A program made the translations under genes and the position numbers. Below the pieces are notes generated by a model that made no database searches, was not told the origin of the DNA, and was given only the letters and a program-made list of their open reading frames with translations. A stretch of DNA of 64,000 nucleotides from an uncultured Paracoccaceae bacterium (lineage in GTDB: Bacteria > Pseudomonadota > Alphaproteobacteria > Rhodobacterales > Rhodobacteraceae): NCBI GenBank assembly GCA_947489445.1, contig CANLDN010000008.1, forward strand, positions 78,614 through 142,613, given 5' to 3'. The number at the start of each line of letters is the position of its first letter. The first letter of the stretch is position 1. Shown piece after piece: positions 28,661-37,573 of this stretch.

Positions 28661-29629
28661 ATGAAATTGTTGGGTCTGGGGTCATATTTGCCGCAAGATG
28701 CGCGGTCATCATCCAGCTTTGACGTTGCGCTGGCGTTGGATGATGGCAGCGTGGAGCGGCTGACGGGGGTGAAGACCCGCCACTACTGTGCCGCGGATGA
28801 ATCGCAGATCACCATGGGCGTGGCCGCCGGGCAGTCCGCATTGGCGGATGCGGGGTTGGGGCCGGATGACATTGATTTGATTATTGGTGCCGCAGCCGTG
28901 CCGTACCAGCCTATTCCTGCGACGGCCCCGCTGTATCAGCGCGGTTTGGGTGTTCCGGATGGGGCTGCGTTTGCGTTTGATGTGAACAGCACCTGTTTGG
29001 GTTTCGTCAACGCCTTGGAGGTCTGTGAGGGGCTGATGGCCACGAGGCGGTATCGCCGCGCCTTGATAATCTCTTCCGAGGTGGCGTCGCGCGCGTTGCC
29101 GTGGGACAGCCGCCCGGAAGTCGCGGGCTTGTTTGGTGATGGTGCCGCCGCCGCAGTGGTTGAATATGCGCCGGGTGCCATGGTTGCCCGGTTCCGCACT
29201 TATCCCAGCGTCTATGAATGCTGTGGCATTGGCGCGGGCGGCACGCGGTTTGATTTTCGCGCGGAGGCGGCAGATTTTGCCGCGCACAGTCTGTTTGACA
29301 TGGATGGGAAAGAGTTGTTTCGCATCACATCGCGTCATTTTGTGCCATTTGTCGATGCATTGCTCGCCGATGTGGGTTGGTCCCGCGATGATATTGATTT
29401 GATCGTCCCGCATCAGGCCAGCCCGATGGCACTGCAACACATGATCCGCCAATGCGGGTTTGCGCCTGATAAGGTGGTCGATATCAGCCGGACCGTGGGC
29501 AATCAGATTGCCGCGTCGATCCCGTTTGCGTTGGATCAGGCCAAGGATCGCTTGACGCGCGGCGATAAGGTTTTGCTCTTGGGCACATCGGCGGGCGTGT
29601 CGTTTGGCGGCGCAGCGCTGGTGTTCTGA
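28661..29629 (+). CDS. 3-oxoacyl-ACP synthase III-like ketosynthase
   Basis: Thiolase-fold condensing enzyme of about 322 residues. The Cys-His-Asn triad of the KAS III / OleA group is intact: Cys112 in NSTCLGF, His251 in IVPHQAS, Asn281 in VGNQIAAS. It therefore should condense an acyl thioester with a malonyl or second acyl thioester. It heads a five-gene operon with an SDR, an MBL-fold enzyme, an adenylate-forming enzyme and an ATP-grasp ligase, which points to a secondary-metabolite role and not housekeeping FabH. In-frame starts at 28625 and 28631 exist; 28661 is chosen because the conserved KLLGLGSYLP begins there. Confidence 0.87.
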   Translation: MKLLGLGSYLPQDARSSSSFDVALALDDGSVERLTGVKTRHYCAADESQITMGVAAGQSALADAGLGPDDIDLIIGAAAVPYQPIPATAPLYQRGLGVPDGAAFAFDVNSTCLGFVNALEVCEGLMATRRYRRALIISSEVASRALPWDSRPEVAGLFGDGAAAAVVEYAPGAMVARFRTYPSVYECCGIGAGGTRFDFRAEAADFAAHSLFDMDGKELFRITSRHFVPFVDALLADVGWSRDDIDLIVPHQASPMALQHMIRQCGFAPDKVVDISRTVGNQIAASIPFALDQAKDRLTRGDKVLLLGTSAGVSFGGAALVF

Positions 29630-30606
29630 TGGTGGTTTTGGTCACAGGCGCGACTGGTTTTTTGGGGTCAACGCTGGCGATGGCGCTGCATCAGGCGGGT
29701 GCAGATGTTGTGGCCACGGGGCGCAATGCGCCGACCTTGGACCGCTTGGGATTGAGGGCTGTGCCATTGGATTTGAGCATGCCTGTGTCCGCTTGTGACG
29801 CGGATCGCATTGGGCCGCTGACTGCCGTGGTGCATTGCGCAGGCCTGTCATCGCCTTGGGGCAGCAAGGCGGCGTTCAAGGCGGCCAATGTGGATGCGAC
29901 CCGCCATGTGGCTGATTTGGCGCAGCGACAGGGCGCGCGCCGGTTTGTGATGATTTCGACCGCCAGTGTTTACTTTCAGTTTGCCGATCAGGATGGATTG
30001 ACGGAGGATCAGGTGGCCCCATCGCCGGTCAATGCCTATGCAGGGACGAAGTTGCAGGCCGAAGACCATGCGTTGGCGCGGTCGGATTTGAACGTGATCG
30101 TGATCCGTCCGCGTGGTATTTACGGGGCGGGTGATACGGCGTTGTTGCCGCGTTTGATGCGGGTGGCGCGTAAGCGACCGCTGCCCCGGTTTGATCCGGC
30201 GGGCGCGACGGATATCACGCATGTGGATGATGTGGTGGCGGCGATCATGCGGGCGTTGGAGGTTGATGTGGCAGGTGAAGTGATCAATGTCAGTGGTGGT
30301 GTGGGGGTGCCGTTGCCGGAGATTATTGAAGCGGCCTGTGCGCGAACCGGTGTTGTGCCGCGTTGGCGCGCGTTGCCCTTTGGCCCGGCGCTGGCGGCTG
30401 TTCGGGTGATGGAGGGGGCGGCGCAGATGTGGCCGGGTCGGCCGGAACCGCCTGTGACGGCTTATGCGTTGGGTATTCTGCGCTATCGTCAGACCCTGGA
30501 TATCAGCAAGGCGCATCGACTGCTGGGTTGGCAGCCGCAGGTGTCGTTTGAGGACGGATTGGCGCGGACATTCAAGGATGGGGCATTGCGCCCCGGCGTG
30601 CTGTGA
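29629..30606 (+). CDS. NAD(P)-dependent epimerase/dehydratase or 3-beta-HSD-like SDR
   Basis: Extended short-chain dehydrogenase of 325 residues: TGATGFLG near residue 6, active-site Ser in STASVYF and Tyr137-x3-Lys141 in YAGTK. The overall type resembles OleD and 3-beta-hydroxysteroid dehydrogenases, which reduce beta-keto products of thiolase-fold enzymes; given the neighbouring ketosynthase, reduction of its product is the natural hypothesis. The start overlaps the upstream stop (TGATG) and the stop overlaps the next start (GTGA). Confidence 0.85.
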   Translation: MVVLVTGATGFLGSTLAMALHQAGADVVATGRNAPTLDRLGLRAVPLDLSMPVSACDADRIGPLTAVVHCAGLSSPWGSKAAFKAANVDATRHVADLAQRQGARRFVMISTASVYFQFADQDGLTEDQVAPSPVNAYAGTKLQAEDHALARSDLNVIVIRPRGIYGAGDTALLPRLMRVARKRPLPRFDPAGATDITHVDDVVAAIMRALEVDVAGEVINVSGGVGVPLPEIIEAACARTGVVPRWRALPFGPALAAVRVMEGAAQMWPGRPEPPVTAYALGILRYRQTLDISKAHRLLGWQPQVSFEDGLARTFKDGALRPGVL

Positions 30607-31397
30607 TCCGCCCGGTCTTTGCCAATACCGCCGATGTGACGGCGTTGGAGCGTTTTGTGCTGCGTGGGGGCGCTTGGCGTAAGGTGACGTTGCGGGTGCG
30701 TTGTGGCCTGATCGATCATCCGCGTCTGGGCCCGGTGTTGATCGATGCAGGTTACGGCCCGCGTGTGATGGAAGGCCCGCGTAGCATCGCGTTGCGCGCT
30801 TATGCGGCGGTGTTGGGTCCGAAGCTGAACCCGTTGGAAAACCCGCTGGCGCTGTTGGCGGATCACGGGTTTTTGCCAGAGGATGTGAAACTGGTGATCG
30901 TGACCCATCTGCATAGCGATCATGTGTCGTATCTACGCGATCTGCCAGAGGCGCGGTTCATCACGGATGGGCAGGTCGCGGGATTGTTGCGCCATGGCGT
31001 GTTCAATGAATTGCTGCCCGATGATTTTGCCGCGCGCTGTACGTCGCTGGGTGCTTATGAGTTGCGCGATTTGCCGTTTGATCTGGGGCGGGGGTTTGAT
31101 CTGCTGGGGGATGGCTCGGCGCTGGCGGTGCCTTTGCCGGGGCATGCGGCGGGCCATTTCGGTGTGTGTTTTCCGGGTGATGTGCCCCTGCTTTATGCGG
31201 TGGATACGCAGTGGATGCTGGCGGCGGTGTTGGAGGATCGGGTGCCGGGTTTGCCGATCACGGCGATTGTGGCCGATCGTGTGGAAATGCAGGAGAGCGT
31301 CGATTTTGTCCGCCGCTTTGCGGATGCGGGCGGGGATGTGGTGTTGTGTCATGATCCGGCTGTGACCCCTTATGATTGGGTGCCAACCGGTGTTTGA
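30603..31397 (+). CDS. MBL-fold metallo-hydrolase
   Basis: 264-residue metallo-beta-lactamase superfamily protein. The dinuclear metal motif HLHSDH (His102, His104, Asp106, His107) is intact, with later ligands in PGHAAGHF and in LCHDP. No signal peptide is seen, so it is cytoplasmic. Members act as thioesterases, lactonases or phosphodiesterases; in this operon a thioester or lactone substrate is plausible. GTG start, overlapping the SDR stop. Confidence 0.83.
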   Translation: MIRPVFANTADVTALERFVLRGGAWRKVTLRVRCGLIDHPRLGPVLIDAGYGPRVMEGPRSIALRAYAAVLGPKLNPLENPLALLADHGFLPEDVKLVIVTHLHSDHVSYLRDLPEARFITDGQVAGLLRHGVFNELLPDDFAARCTSLGAYELRDLPFDLGRGFDLLGDGSALAVPLPGHAAGHFGVCFPGDVPLLYAVDTQWMLAAVLEDRVPGLPITAIVADRVEMQESVDFVRRFADAGGDVVLCHDPAVTPYDWVPTGV

Positions 31398-32598
31398 GCT
31401 GCGCCATGCGCTGCTGGCCTATTGGCGGGCGCGGCGTGGCACGCCTGCGGTGGCCGACGCACGATTGCGGCGCTGGTTGCGTGATGCGGTGCCGCAGGTG
31501 CCGTTTTATCGGGACTTTGCCGGTGTGGCGCTGACGGATTTACCGATTGTGGACAAGGCCGTGCTGATGGCGGATTTTGCGGCGTTCAATACCGCGGGTA
31601 TTGACGCCGCACAGGGTTGGGCGGCCTTTGACGGTGACAAAATGGTCGGTGATTATATTGTTGGTGCCAGTACCGGAACCAGCGGGAACCGCGGGCTGTT
31701 TGTGATTTCACAGGCCGAGCGGTTTCGTTGGTTGGGGACGATGCTGGCCAAGGCGCTTCCGGGGTTTTGGCGGGAGCGGCACCGGGTGGCGATTATCCTG
31801 CCGCTCAATACGCCGCTGTATGATAGCGCGAACCGGATGCGCCGTTTGTCATTGCGGTTTTTTGATGTGGGCGGCGATTGGCAGGCCGGGCTTGCGGCGT
31901 TTGATCCGACCGTTGTCGTCGCCCCGCCGAAGATCTTGCGCATGATGGCAGAGGCTGGGATGGCCCTGCGCCCTCGTCGGATATTTGCAGGGGCTGAGCA
32001 ATTGGACCCGCTGGATCGTGCGGTGATCGAGGGGCATTTTGGTCTGACGCTTGGCCAGATTTATATGGCGACTGAGGGGTTGTTTGCAGTGTCGTGCGCG
32101 CATGGTGCGCTGCATCTGTGCGAAGATACGATGCATTTTGAGCTGCCACTGGTGTGTGATGATCCCGATTTGTGCGAGGTGATCATCAGTGATTTCAGTC
32201 GCGAGGTGCAGATTATGGCGCGCTACCGGATGAATGATCTGGTGCGGCTTGGCCCGCCTTGCGCCTGTGGATCACCGCATCAGGTGCTGGCAGAGGTGAT
32301 GGGGCGCGCCGATGATTGCTTTGATCTGCCCGGCGGTGTTTTGACGCCGGATATTTTGCGCAACGCGGTGGTGGATGCGGATCGCCGTATTCAGGATTTT
32401 CGGGTTATTCAAACCGGTGCCGCTGCGGTTGATGTGCTGGTGCCGCCGGGTGCGGACGTTGCAGCGGTGGCAAGTGCGTTTGCTGCGCTATTTGATCGTA
32501 AGGGCGTGCATGCGGATGTAGCGGTGCGTGAACAGGTGCTGGTGCCGGATACGACACGCAAGTTGCGGCGGGTGGAAAACCGCTACGGGTGCGCGTGA
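31372..32598 (+). CDS. PaaK / F390-synthetase-like adenylate-forming enzyme
   Basis: ANL-type ligase of 408 residues in the compact phenylacetate-CoA ligase class. Visible are the ATP-binding loop GASTGTSGNRG near residue 100, the ATEG-type motif YMATEGLF, the hinge-region Asp in RYRMNDLV and a possible catalytic Lys in TRKLRRVENR. A Cys-rich patch (PPCACGSPH) follows the hinge, a feature of F390-synthetase-like proteins. It would activate a carboxylate as acyl-AMP. The ATG at 31372 overlaps the upstream gene by 26 bases; GTG at 31390 is an alternative start. Confidence 0.8.
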   Translation: MIGCQPVFELRHALLAYWRARRGTPAVADARLRRWLRDAVPQVPFYRDFAGVALTDLPIVDKAVLMADFAAFNTAGIDAAQGWAAFDGDKMVGDYIVGASTGTSGNRGLFVISQAERFRWLGTMLAKALPGFWRERHRVAIILPLNTPLYDSANRMRRLSLRFFDVGGDWQAGLAAFDPTVVVAPPKILRMMAEAGMALRPRRIFAGAEQLDPLDRAVIEGHFGLTLGQIYMATEGLFAVSCAHGALHLCEDTMHFELPLVCDDPDLCEVIISDFSREVQIMARYRMNDLVRLGPPCACGSPHQVLAEVMGRADDCFDLPGGVLTPDILRNAVVDADRRIQDFRVIQTGAAAVDVLVPPGADVAAVASAFAALFDRKGVHADVAVREQVLVPDTTRKLRRVENRYGCA

Positions 32599-33710
32599 GC
32601 CGCATTCTGATCACTGGCGCGCGGGCCCCTGCGGCATTGCATCTGGCAAGGTTGTTGGACGGGGCAGGGCATGTCGTGGTGATGGCGGATAGCCTGCGGC
32701 GTACCGTGTCTGCCGTGTCGCGCGCCTGTGCGGCCTTTGTGCATTTGCCCGCGGCCAATGGGGATGCGGCGGTTTACGGCGCGGCAGTCCGAAAGGCGAT
32801 TGCCGCGCATCAGATTGATCTGGTGGTGCCAACCTGTGAAGAGGTGTTTCACTTGGCCGCCCTTTGGGCGCAGGGCGATATGCAGGTGCCGCTTTATGCG
32901 CCGCCGTTTGAGGTGCTGCGCCGGGTGCACCATAAATATGAATTTGTGGGGGTGATGCAAGAATTGGGGTTGGCTGTGCCGGAGACGGTCTTGCTAAATA
33001 CGCCTGCGGATGTGGATCGGGTGCAGCTGCGGTCGCGGGAACTGGTATTCAAGCCGGTCTGGTCCCGGTTTGCGACACGTGTTCTGATCAAGCCGCGCCG
33101 GGTGCAAATTGCACCGACGCCTGCGGCGCCATGGGTTGCGCAGGATTTTGTGGCTGGTGAAGAGATCTGTGTTTACGCCTTTGCCCATGCGGGACGTTTG
33201 GCTGGGTGGGCGGCCTATCGTCCAGTCCACCGTGCGGGTGGCGGGGCTGGGATTGGGTTTATGCCTGACGATGACCCGGCGATTGGCCCGTTTGTTGAGC
33301 AGTTTGTCGCAAAGACGCAGTGGACCGGGCAGGTGTCGTTTGACCTGATGCGCCGTGCCGGGGGTGATCTGGTCGCGTTGGAATGTAATCCGCGGGCGAC
33401 CAGTGGGGTGCATTTCTTTCGTGATCCGGCGGCGTTTGGTGCGGCGTTTGATGGAACGGGGCTGGTTTCGCCCGATGTGACCGGGTTGCAGGCGGTGAAG
33501 GCTGCATTGTGGTTTTATGGGCCATGGCAACATCCACTGCGCGTTTGGTCTGATCTGGTGGGGGCGCAGGATGTGATCGCTTGGCCGGATGATCCCCGGC
33601 CCGCCCGCCGTCAGATTGCGGCAACATGGGAGGTGGCCCGGGTGGCGTGGCGGCAGCGCATTGGTCTGGCCGCCGCATCGACCCATGATATCGAGTGGAA
33701 CGGTCCCTAG
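32595..33710 (+). CDS. ATP-grasp ligase
   Basis: About 371 residues with ATP-grasp features: an N-terminal Rossmann-like prefix (RILITGARAPAALHLARLLDGAGH), a lid region (AQDFVAGEEICVYAFAH) and the metal-binding ALECNPRATSGVHFF. Such enzymes join a carboxylate to an amine or thiol by way of an acyl phosphate. The GTG at 32595 overlaps the upstream TGA (GTGA), as at other junctions in this operon; a GTG at 32589 is also in frame. Its TAG overlaps the convergent Rieske gene by four bases. Ter-linked operons elsewhere contain an ATP-grasp protein, but it is not shown that this is the same family. Confidence 0.82.
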   Translation: MSRILITGARAPAALHLARLLDGAGHVVVMADSLRRTVSAVSRACAAFVHLPAANGDAAVYGAAVRKAIAAHQIDLVVPTCEEVFHLAALWAQGDMQVPLYAPPFEVLRRVHHKYEFVGVMQELGLAVPETVLLNTPADVDRVQLRSRELVFKPVWSRFATRVLIKPRRVQIAPTPAAPWVAQDFVAGEEICVYAFAHAGRLAGWAAYRPVHRAGGGAGIGFMPDDDPAIGPFVEQFVAKTQWTGQVSFDLMRRAGGDLVALECNPRATSGVHFFRDPAAFGAAFDGTGLVSPDVTGLQAVKAALWFYGPWQHPLRVWSDLVGAQDVIAWPDDPRPARRQIAATWEVARVAWRQRIGLAAASTHDIEWNGP

Positions 33711-34687
33711 AGTTCGAGAGTTTTGGTTTGTGGGTTTTCAGCGCTTTTTGGAAGGTCCCCAGCAATGATGCGCGCGATGTCATCGCGTAGGAAATCAAGC
33801 GGGCCGATGACGGGTTTTGTCGCTGGTCCGTGAGCGCTGTTTTCCAGCGCGGATTTGAGGATTTGCCGGTCCTGATGCATACCGATATGCAGGAAGGGTT
33901 TGAAAAGCCAGCCCTTGATATGCCCCAAACCGTGATTGCGCGGGCCGACGGTGAAACCGATGCCATCTACGAGCCCCGGTTTGCTTTGCCGGAGGTGAAA
34001 GGCGGCACCGAGGGTGATGCCGTTTTCGCCCCAGTATTCCAGTTCGACAATGCCGGGATACCGGAAACGCCCCATGGTTTTGATGCGGGTGCCTTCGAGC
34101 AGTTTGGTCACGATGCCTTGCTGTTGGTCTTCGCCGGTGTAACACGCCTCGACCCAGCCGGGGCCGCCGGTGATATCGACCTGCACCGTAAACCGTTTGC
34201 TGTTGAGGCCGCGCAGGAAACCTTTGTGGATGTAATGGGTATGGGTCGCGTCAAGGATGTTTTCGGCGGTGTCCAGCAGCGTCGATTGGCTGGAGTTGGT
34301 GGCGTATTGGATGGCGATGTCACTGTCTGTGACCGGGTGTGTGTGTGGCGGTGCGTCAGGCTGGCCGTCGGCGATGAAGATAACGCCGTCTGCCTCTGTT
34401 ACCGCGTAGGATTTGACCCGGATGGTGGGCAGCTTGCCCAGATGGCCGGGGATGGCCTCGCATAGCCCGCCAGTGCCAAATTCCCAGCCGTGATAGGGGC
34501 AGGCGATGGCATTGTTGACGATTTTTCCGTCCGATAGCGGGGCAAAACGGTGGGGGCAACGATCATGCATGGCCTGCACGCCGTCATTGGTTCGGAACAG
34601 CACGACGGGCAGGCTGTTGAACCAAATCTTGACCGGTTTGCGTCGTACCTTGTGGCTGAGTGCGACGGCGACCCATGTGGATTTCAT
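33707..34687 (-). CDS. Rieske non-haem iron oxygenase (alpha-subunit type)
   Basis: 326-residue oxygenase. The Rieske [2Fe-2S] ligands are seen as Cys44-Pro-His46 and Cys63-Pro-Tyr-His66 (CPYHGW). The mononuclear iron site with its bridging acid lies in DTAENILDATHTHYIHKG. Members hydroxylate, demethylate or desaturate small molecules. No reductase or ferredoxin gene is nearby, so a general electron donor is implied. The start overlaps the upstream acyltransferase stop (ATGA), so it is the last gene of the minus-strand metabolite operon. Confidence 0.9.
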   Translation of the reverse strand: MKSTWVAVALSHKVRRKPVKIWFNSLPVVLFRTNDGVQAMHDRCPHRFAPLSDGKIVNNAIACPYHGWEFGTGGLCEAIPGHLGKLPTIRVKSYAVTEADGVIFIADGQPDAPPHTHPVTDSDIAIQYATNSSQSTLLDTAENILDATHTHYIHKGFLRGLNSKRFTVQVDITGGPGWVEACYTGEDQQQGIVTKLLEGTRIKTMGRFRYPGIVELEYWGENGITLGAAFHLRQSKPGLVDGIGFTVGPRNHGLGHIKGWLFKPFLHIGMHQDRQILKSALENSAHGPATKPVIGPLDFLRDDIARIIAGDLPKSAENPQTKTLEL

Positions 34688-35775
34688 AGTTCGAACCTTC
34701 TGATAACAGGGATGCCGATCACGTCTAGCAGGGTCTTGGACAAACGGGTCGCGATGCGTGCCCGCAGGCCCAGATGCCGGACATAGACGGCGGCGTATTC
34801 GATATGCGGCGCTGCACCGCGGTTGCGTTTGAAACCGGCGGCGCCCGCGCTCATGTTGTAGAACAGACCATTGGCGACGGCATGATCATGTCCGATGGTG
34901 TTGAGCATACGGTAGAGACCTAGTTCCTGTGGTTTTTCAGTATCATAGCCCATCAGTGGCATGGTCAGGGTCCGACCATTTTCAAAAAGTCCAAGTACCC
35001 CGTCAAGCTGGTCGTTATCGCCGCGCAAACCCATGATCTGGAGCAGACCGATTTGGTGTGCTTGGGCCAGAAAGCTCGCCGTGTATTGCGGGTTCAGGGC
35101 GGTGTATTTGTCGAGGTAAAGCATATTATAAAGGTCGGCCGCGCGGGTGAAATCGCTGGCGCTGAAGCTGTGCGCAGGCACGATTTGGTAGGGGGTTTTG
35201 GCGAGCAGCTTGCGGTCGCGCTTGGCGTCTTGGGTGGGTTTGGTCTTCGGGTCGAAAAGATAGATTTGCCGTGCGGGGAGTAGTACAAAACCGGCGGCTT
35301 TCAACGCATCCATTGTGTCGCTATCGGCAAGCCGGTTGAGCGAGCGCAGGACGATAGCGCGGTCTGGGTGTTTATGCGTCAAACCATCCCGCAGTTCGGT
35401 GGCGTTTTGCGATGTAATTTTCGGCACAGGATTCGTCGAAAACAGCCAGTTGTTGGGTTGCACTTGACGGTCCAGCCCGGTGGCACGGATCAGGGGACGG
35501 CAGGCCCTGATTAATGCGCTTAATGATTTTTGCAGCGCCGGTGTAGTGACGAAGTGGCGTGTTTCTTCAAGCGCGTAGTCGATATAGGCCACGGTCGGGC
35601 TGCAAATGTAGCAATTGGGCCCGTCACTGATGCTGAGCGGGAATGTCGTGTCGCCGCTGGTGTGGCTGTGCATCGCGACATTGAGGTTTTTAATCAGGTC
35701 AGTGCTGGGCGCGCGGTTGAAGATTTTGACCAGCTTGCCCACGAGTGCGGGGTCATTGGAGACCCCGCCAGTCAT
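34684..35775 (-). CDS. GNAT/FemAB-like acyltransferase-type protein
   Basis: About 363 residues from the ATG at 35775, which overlaps the StiP-like gene stop (ATGA); the longer frame to 36084 is a shadow. The C-terminal half (DYLNMLYLDKYTALNP-like segment, then GVLGLFENGRTLTMPLMGYDT and GLYRMLNTIGHDHA) looks like a GNAT fold of the kind seen in FemAB and PEP-CTERM-associated acyltransferases. The N-terminal half has no clear assignment. It could N-acylate the product of the PRTase/HAD pathway. Family assignment is moderate, substrate unknown. Confidence 0.65.
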   Translation of the reverse strand: MTGGVSNDPALVGKLVKIFNRAPSTDLIKNLNVAMHSHTSGDTTFPLSISDGPNCYICSPTVAYIDYALEETRHFVTTPALQKSLSALIRACRPLIRATGLDRQVQPNNWLFSTNPVPKITSQNATELRDGLTHKHPDRAIVLRSLNRLADSDTMDALKAAGFVLLPARQIYLFDPKTKPTQDAKRDRKLLAKTPYQIVPAHSFSASDFTRAADLYNMLYLDKYTALNPQYTASFLAQAHQIGLLQIMGLRGDNDQLDGVLGLFENGRTLTMPLMGYDTEKPQELGLYRMLNTIGHDHAVANGLFYNMSAGAAGFKRNRGAAPHIEYAAVYVRHLGLRARIATRLSKTLLDVIGIPVIRRFEL

Positions 35776-36836
35776 GATGTCTTTTCTATAATCGTTACGG
35801 CCCGGTAATCCGCGATTAGGTCGGGGTCGACCTCGAACGGGACATCGTTTTCGCGGATCAGATGCATCAGGGGCGCGGTGTCGGCATCGGTATCGCTGGC
35901 CACATAGACCATATGCGGGCGGCGGCGCAGGACGGCGCGCGTTGCCTCTGCCAGGCTGGGTTTGATCCGGTTGAGGTTGGTGATGTTGTGCCATTTGGAC
36001 AGCATATCGATGGTGCGCGTGACCTGAGCGTGTCGTTTGATCCGCTGTGCCTTGTCCAGCGGTTTGCAGGCGGGTGCGTCCCACGGGAATTGTGTGGCGA
36101 TGGCATGGATGAAATCGCGGCTGATGTCATGACCCGCGAGATGGGGCAGGGGTGTGCAGCCATGAAAGCCGCCGCTGGCCTTGATGTCGTCGTTCAGGAC
36201 CGTCCGGCTGACAAGGCCAGAAACCACACCACCAAGGATGCCAGAGGGGATCAGCCAATCGGTGTCGGTCGGGGCCATCCATGCAAAGCCGCCGATATCG
36301 CCAAGCGTCGCCATGCGCGGGTTTGGGATGCCGCAATCGCGCCCGGCCTTGACCAATTCGCCCGCGATGGCCCCTTTGCCGGTCCAGCCGTCTATAAATA
36401 CCACAGATTCAGGGGGGTGATTGGCAAGGATATGTTGCATTGCCACATGATCGAGGCCGCGGTCGCGGATGATGGAAACGCCATAGTGTTGGCAACTGCG
36501 CCCCAGATGCTTCAACGCCCGCTTGAGCAAAACACCGACCGGCAGCCCGGCGCGTGCGAGGCTGACAAGGGCGATTTCGCCGTCGATCTGTTGGGCGATG
36601 CCTTTGGCGAGCGACACGACGGATTGCGCCATAAACGGCCCGTTCTCAGCCAGCGCCGCATTGTAGATGTCCATATATTGCGCGGTTGGCGGTGCCTCGG
36701 GTGCGAGCAGTTCGGAGTAGTGCAGGGTGCCGCTTTGGATGAGCTGCTCTTTCTCGGCGACGGGTGTGGGGGCCATATCGACGACTTGCAAAAGCAGGGT
36801 CACGTCGTCGGGCGCGTATGAGCCGGAAAATTTCAT
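35772..36836 (-). CDS. StiP-like phosphoribosyltransferase with C-terminal PELOTA domain
   Basis: 354 residues. The N-terminal part is the Ter-associated PRTase_1 family (annotated as cysteine protease StiP in some databases), with HYSELLAPE, VSLARAGLPVGVLLKR and a PRPP-loop-like VVFIDGWTGKGAIAGEL. The last 80 residues (PHMVYVASDTDADTAPLMHL and beyond) fit the PELOTA RNA-binding-like domain. In published Ter-system analyses these proteins are predicted to help make a nucleoside-like metabolite. The start overlaps the HAD stop (ATGA). Confidence 0.82.
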   Translation of the reverse strand: MKFSGSYAPDDVTLLLQVVDMAPTPVAEKEQLIQSGTLHYSELLAPEAPPTAQYMDIYNAALAENGPFMAQSVVSLAKGIAQQIDGEIALVSLARAGLPVGVLLKRALKHLGRSCQHYGVSIIRDRGLDHVAMQHILANHPPESVVFIDGWTGKGAIAGELVKAGRDCGIPNPRMATLGDIGGFAWMAPTDTDWLIPSGILGGVVSGLVSRTVLNDDIKASGGFHGCTPLPHLAGHDISRDFIHAIATQFPWDAPACKPLDKAQRIKRHAQVTRTIDMLSKWHNITNLNRIKPSLAEATRAVLRRRPHMVYVASDTDADTAPLMHLIRENDVPFEVDPDLIADYRAVTIIEKTS

Positions 36837-37573
36837 AGCGTGCCTGCAATCTGGCTGCGGGTCGGGATCATCAGGATGTCGGTGATGCGCATGTAGTGCA
36901 GATCGCTCAGGCTGTCGCCGAAGCCCATGGTGGGCCGCGCATTGTCGTCATTGAGATGCTGGTGCAGGTATTCCGTGGCGGCTGTCTTGCCGGAGCCGGG
37001 CGGGATCAGCGCCAGCGTTTCGGCGTTGAAATGCCGTGTCCAGTTTTCCAGATGTAGCGGAATATGCAGGTTTTCCAGCGCGTTAAGGCTTTCGGGTGTC
37101 ACCACGTTGAGTTTGAAGACAACATAGGTGCGCATCGCTTCTTCTTCGACGATCCATGATCGCACATCAATGCCCGCCTGATCAGCCATGGCCCGCCCGA
37201 CATCAAGAATATCCTGCATTTGCGCATCCAGTGGGGCCAGATGCGCGTGCATTTTATCAGACCACGGTTCATGCGCTGTTCCATCCGGTTGCAGGATAAT
37301 CGCCCCGTTGGAAATGATGGCCCAGCTTTGGAATGGCAGATCAACACGGGAAAATGCGTCGCCGGAGCGGGCGGTCACCGGGATCAGTTCGGTGGTGGTG
37401 TTGAGCCAGTTAAAGAGCGCCGATTGCTGCGCTGTCATGAAGGATGATTTGCGCGGGTCGCCGTTTGCCGCGACAGCCGCCTGCCTGTGTGTGTCGTCCC
37501 CGTTCATTTTGCGCCGGGTTTGAAAAAGCGTGTCGTCGAGATCGGCAAAGACCAGAGGGCGTGCATCAGCCAT
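36833..37573 (-). CDS. HAD-superfamily hydrolase of the Ter biosynthetic module
   Basis: 246-residue haloacid dehalogenase-like phosphatase: nucleophile motif FADLDDTLFQ (Asp11, Asp13), motif II VTARSGDAF, Lys in SGKTAATEYL and motif IV GFGDSLSDLHYM. A C2-type cap lies between. It overlaps the upstream PRTase by 8 bases, the usual PRTase_2-HAD-PRTase_1 order in Ter operons, where it is predicted to dephosphorylate a sugar-phosphate intermediate. Confidence 0.86.
   Translation of the reverse strand: MADARPLVFADLDDTLFQTRRKMNGDDTHRQAAVAANGDPRKSSFMTAQQSALFNWLNTTTELIPVTARSGDAFSRVDLPFQSWAIISNGAIILQPDGTAHEPWSDKMHAHLAPLDAQMQDILDVGRAMADQAGIDVRSWIVEEEAMRTYVVFKLNVVTPESLNALENLHIPLHLENWTRHFNAETLALIPPGSGKTAATEYLHQHLNDDNARPTMGFGDSLSDLHYMRITDILMIPTRSQIAGTL

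Noticed and set aside
28661..33710. Canonical OleABCD olefin or beta-lactone pathway
   Set aside because: Only the ketosynthase and SDR resemble OleA and OleD; there is no alpha/beta-hydrolase OleB, and the adenylate-forming enzyme is the short PaaK type.
35776..36084. N-terminal extension of the acyltransferase-like gene
   Set aside because: The extension lies inside the StiP-like gene in another frame; the ATG at 35775 overlapping that gene's stop is the natural start.
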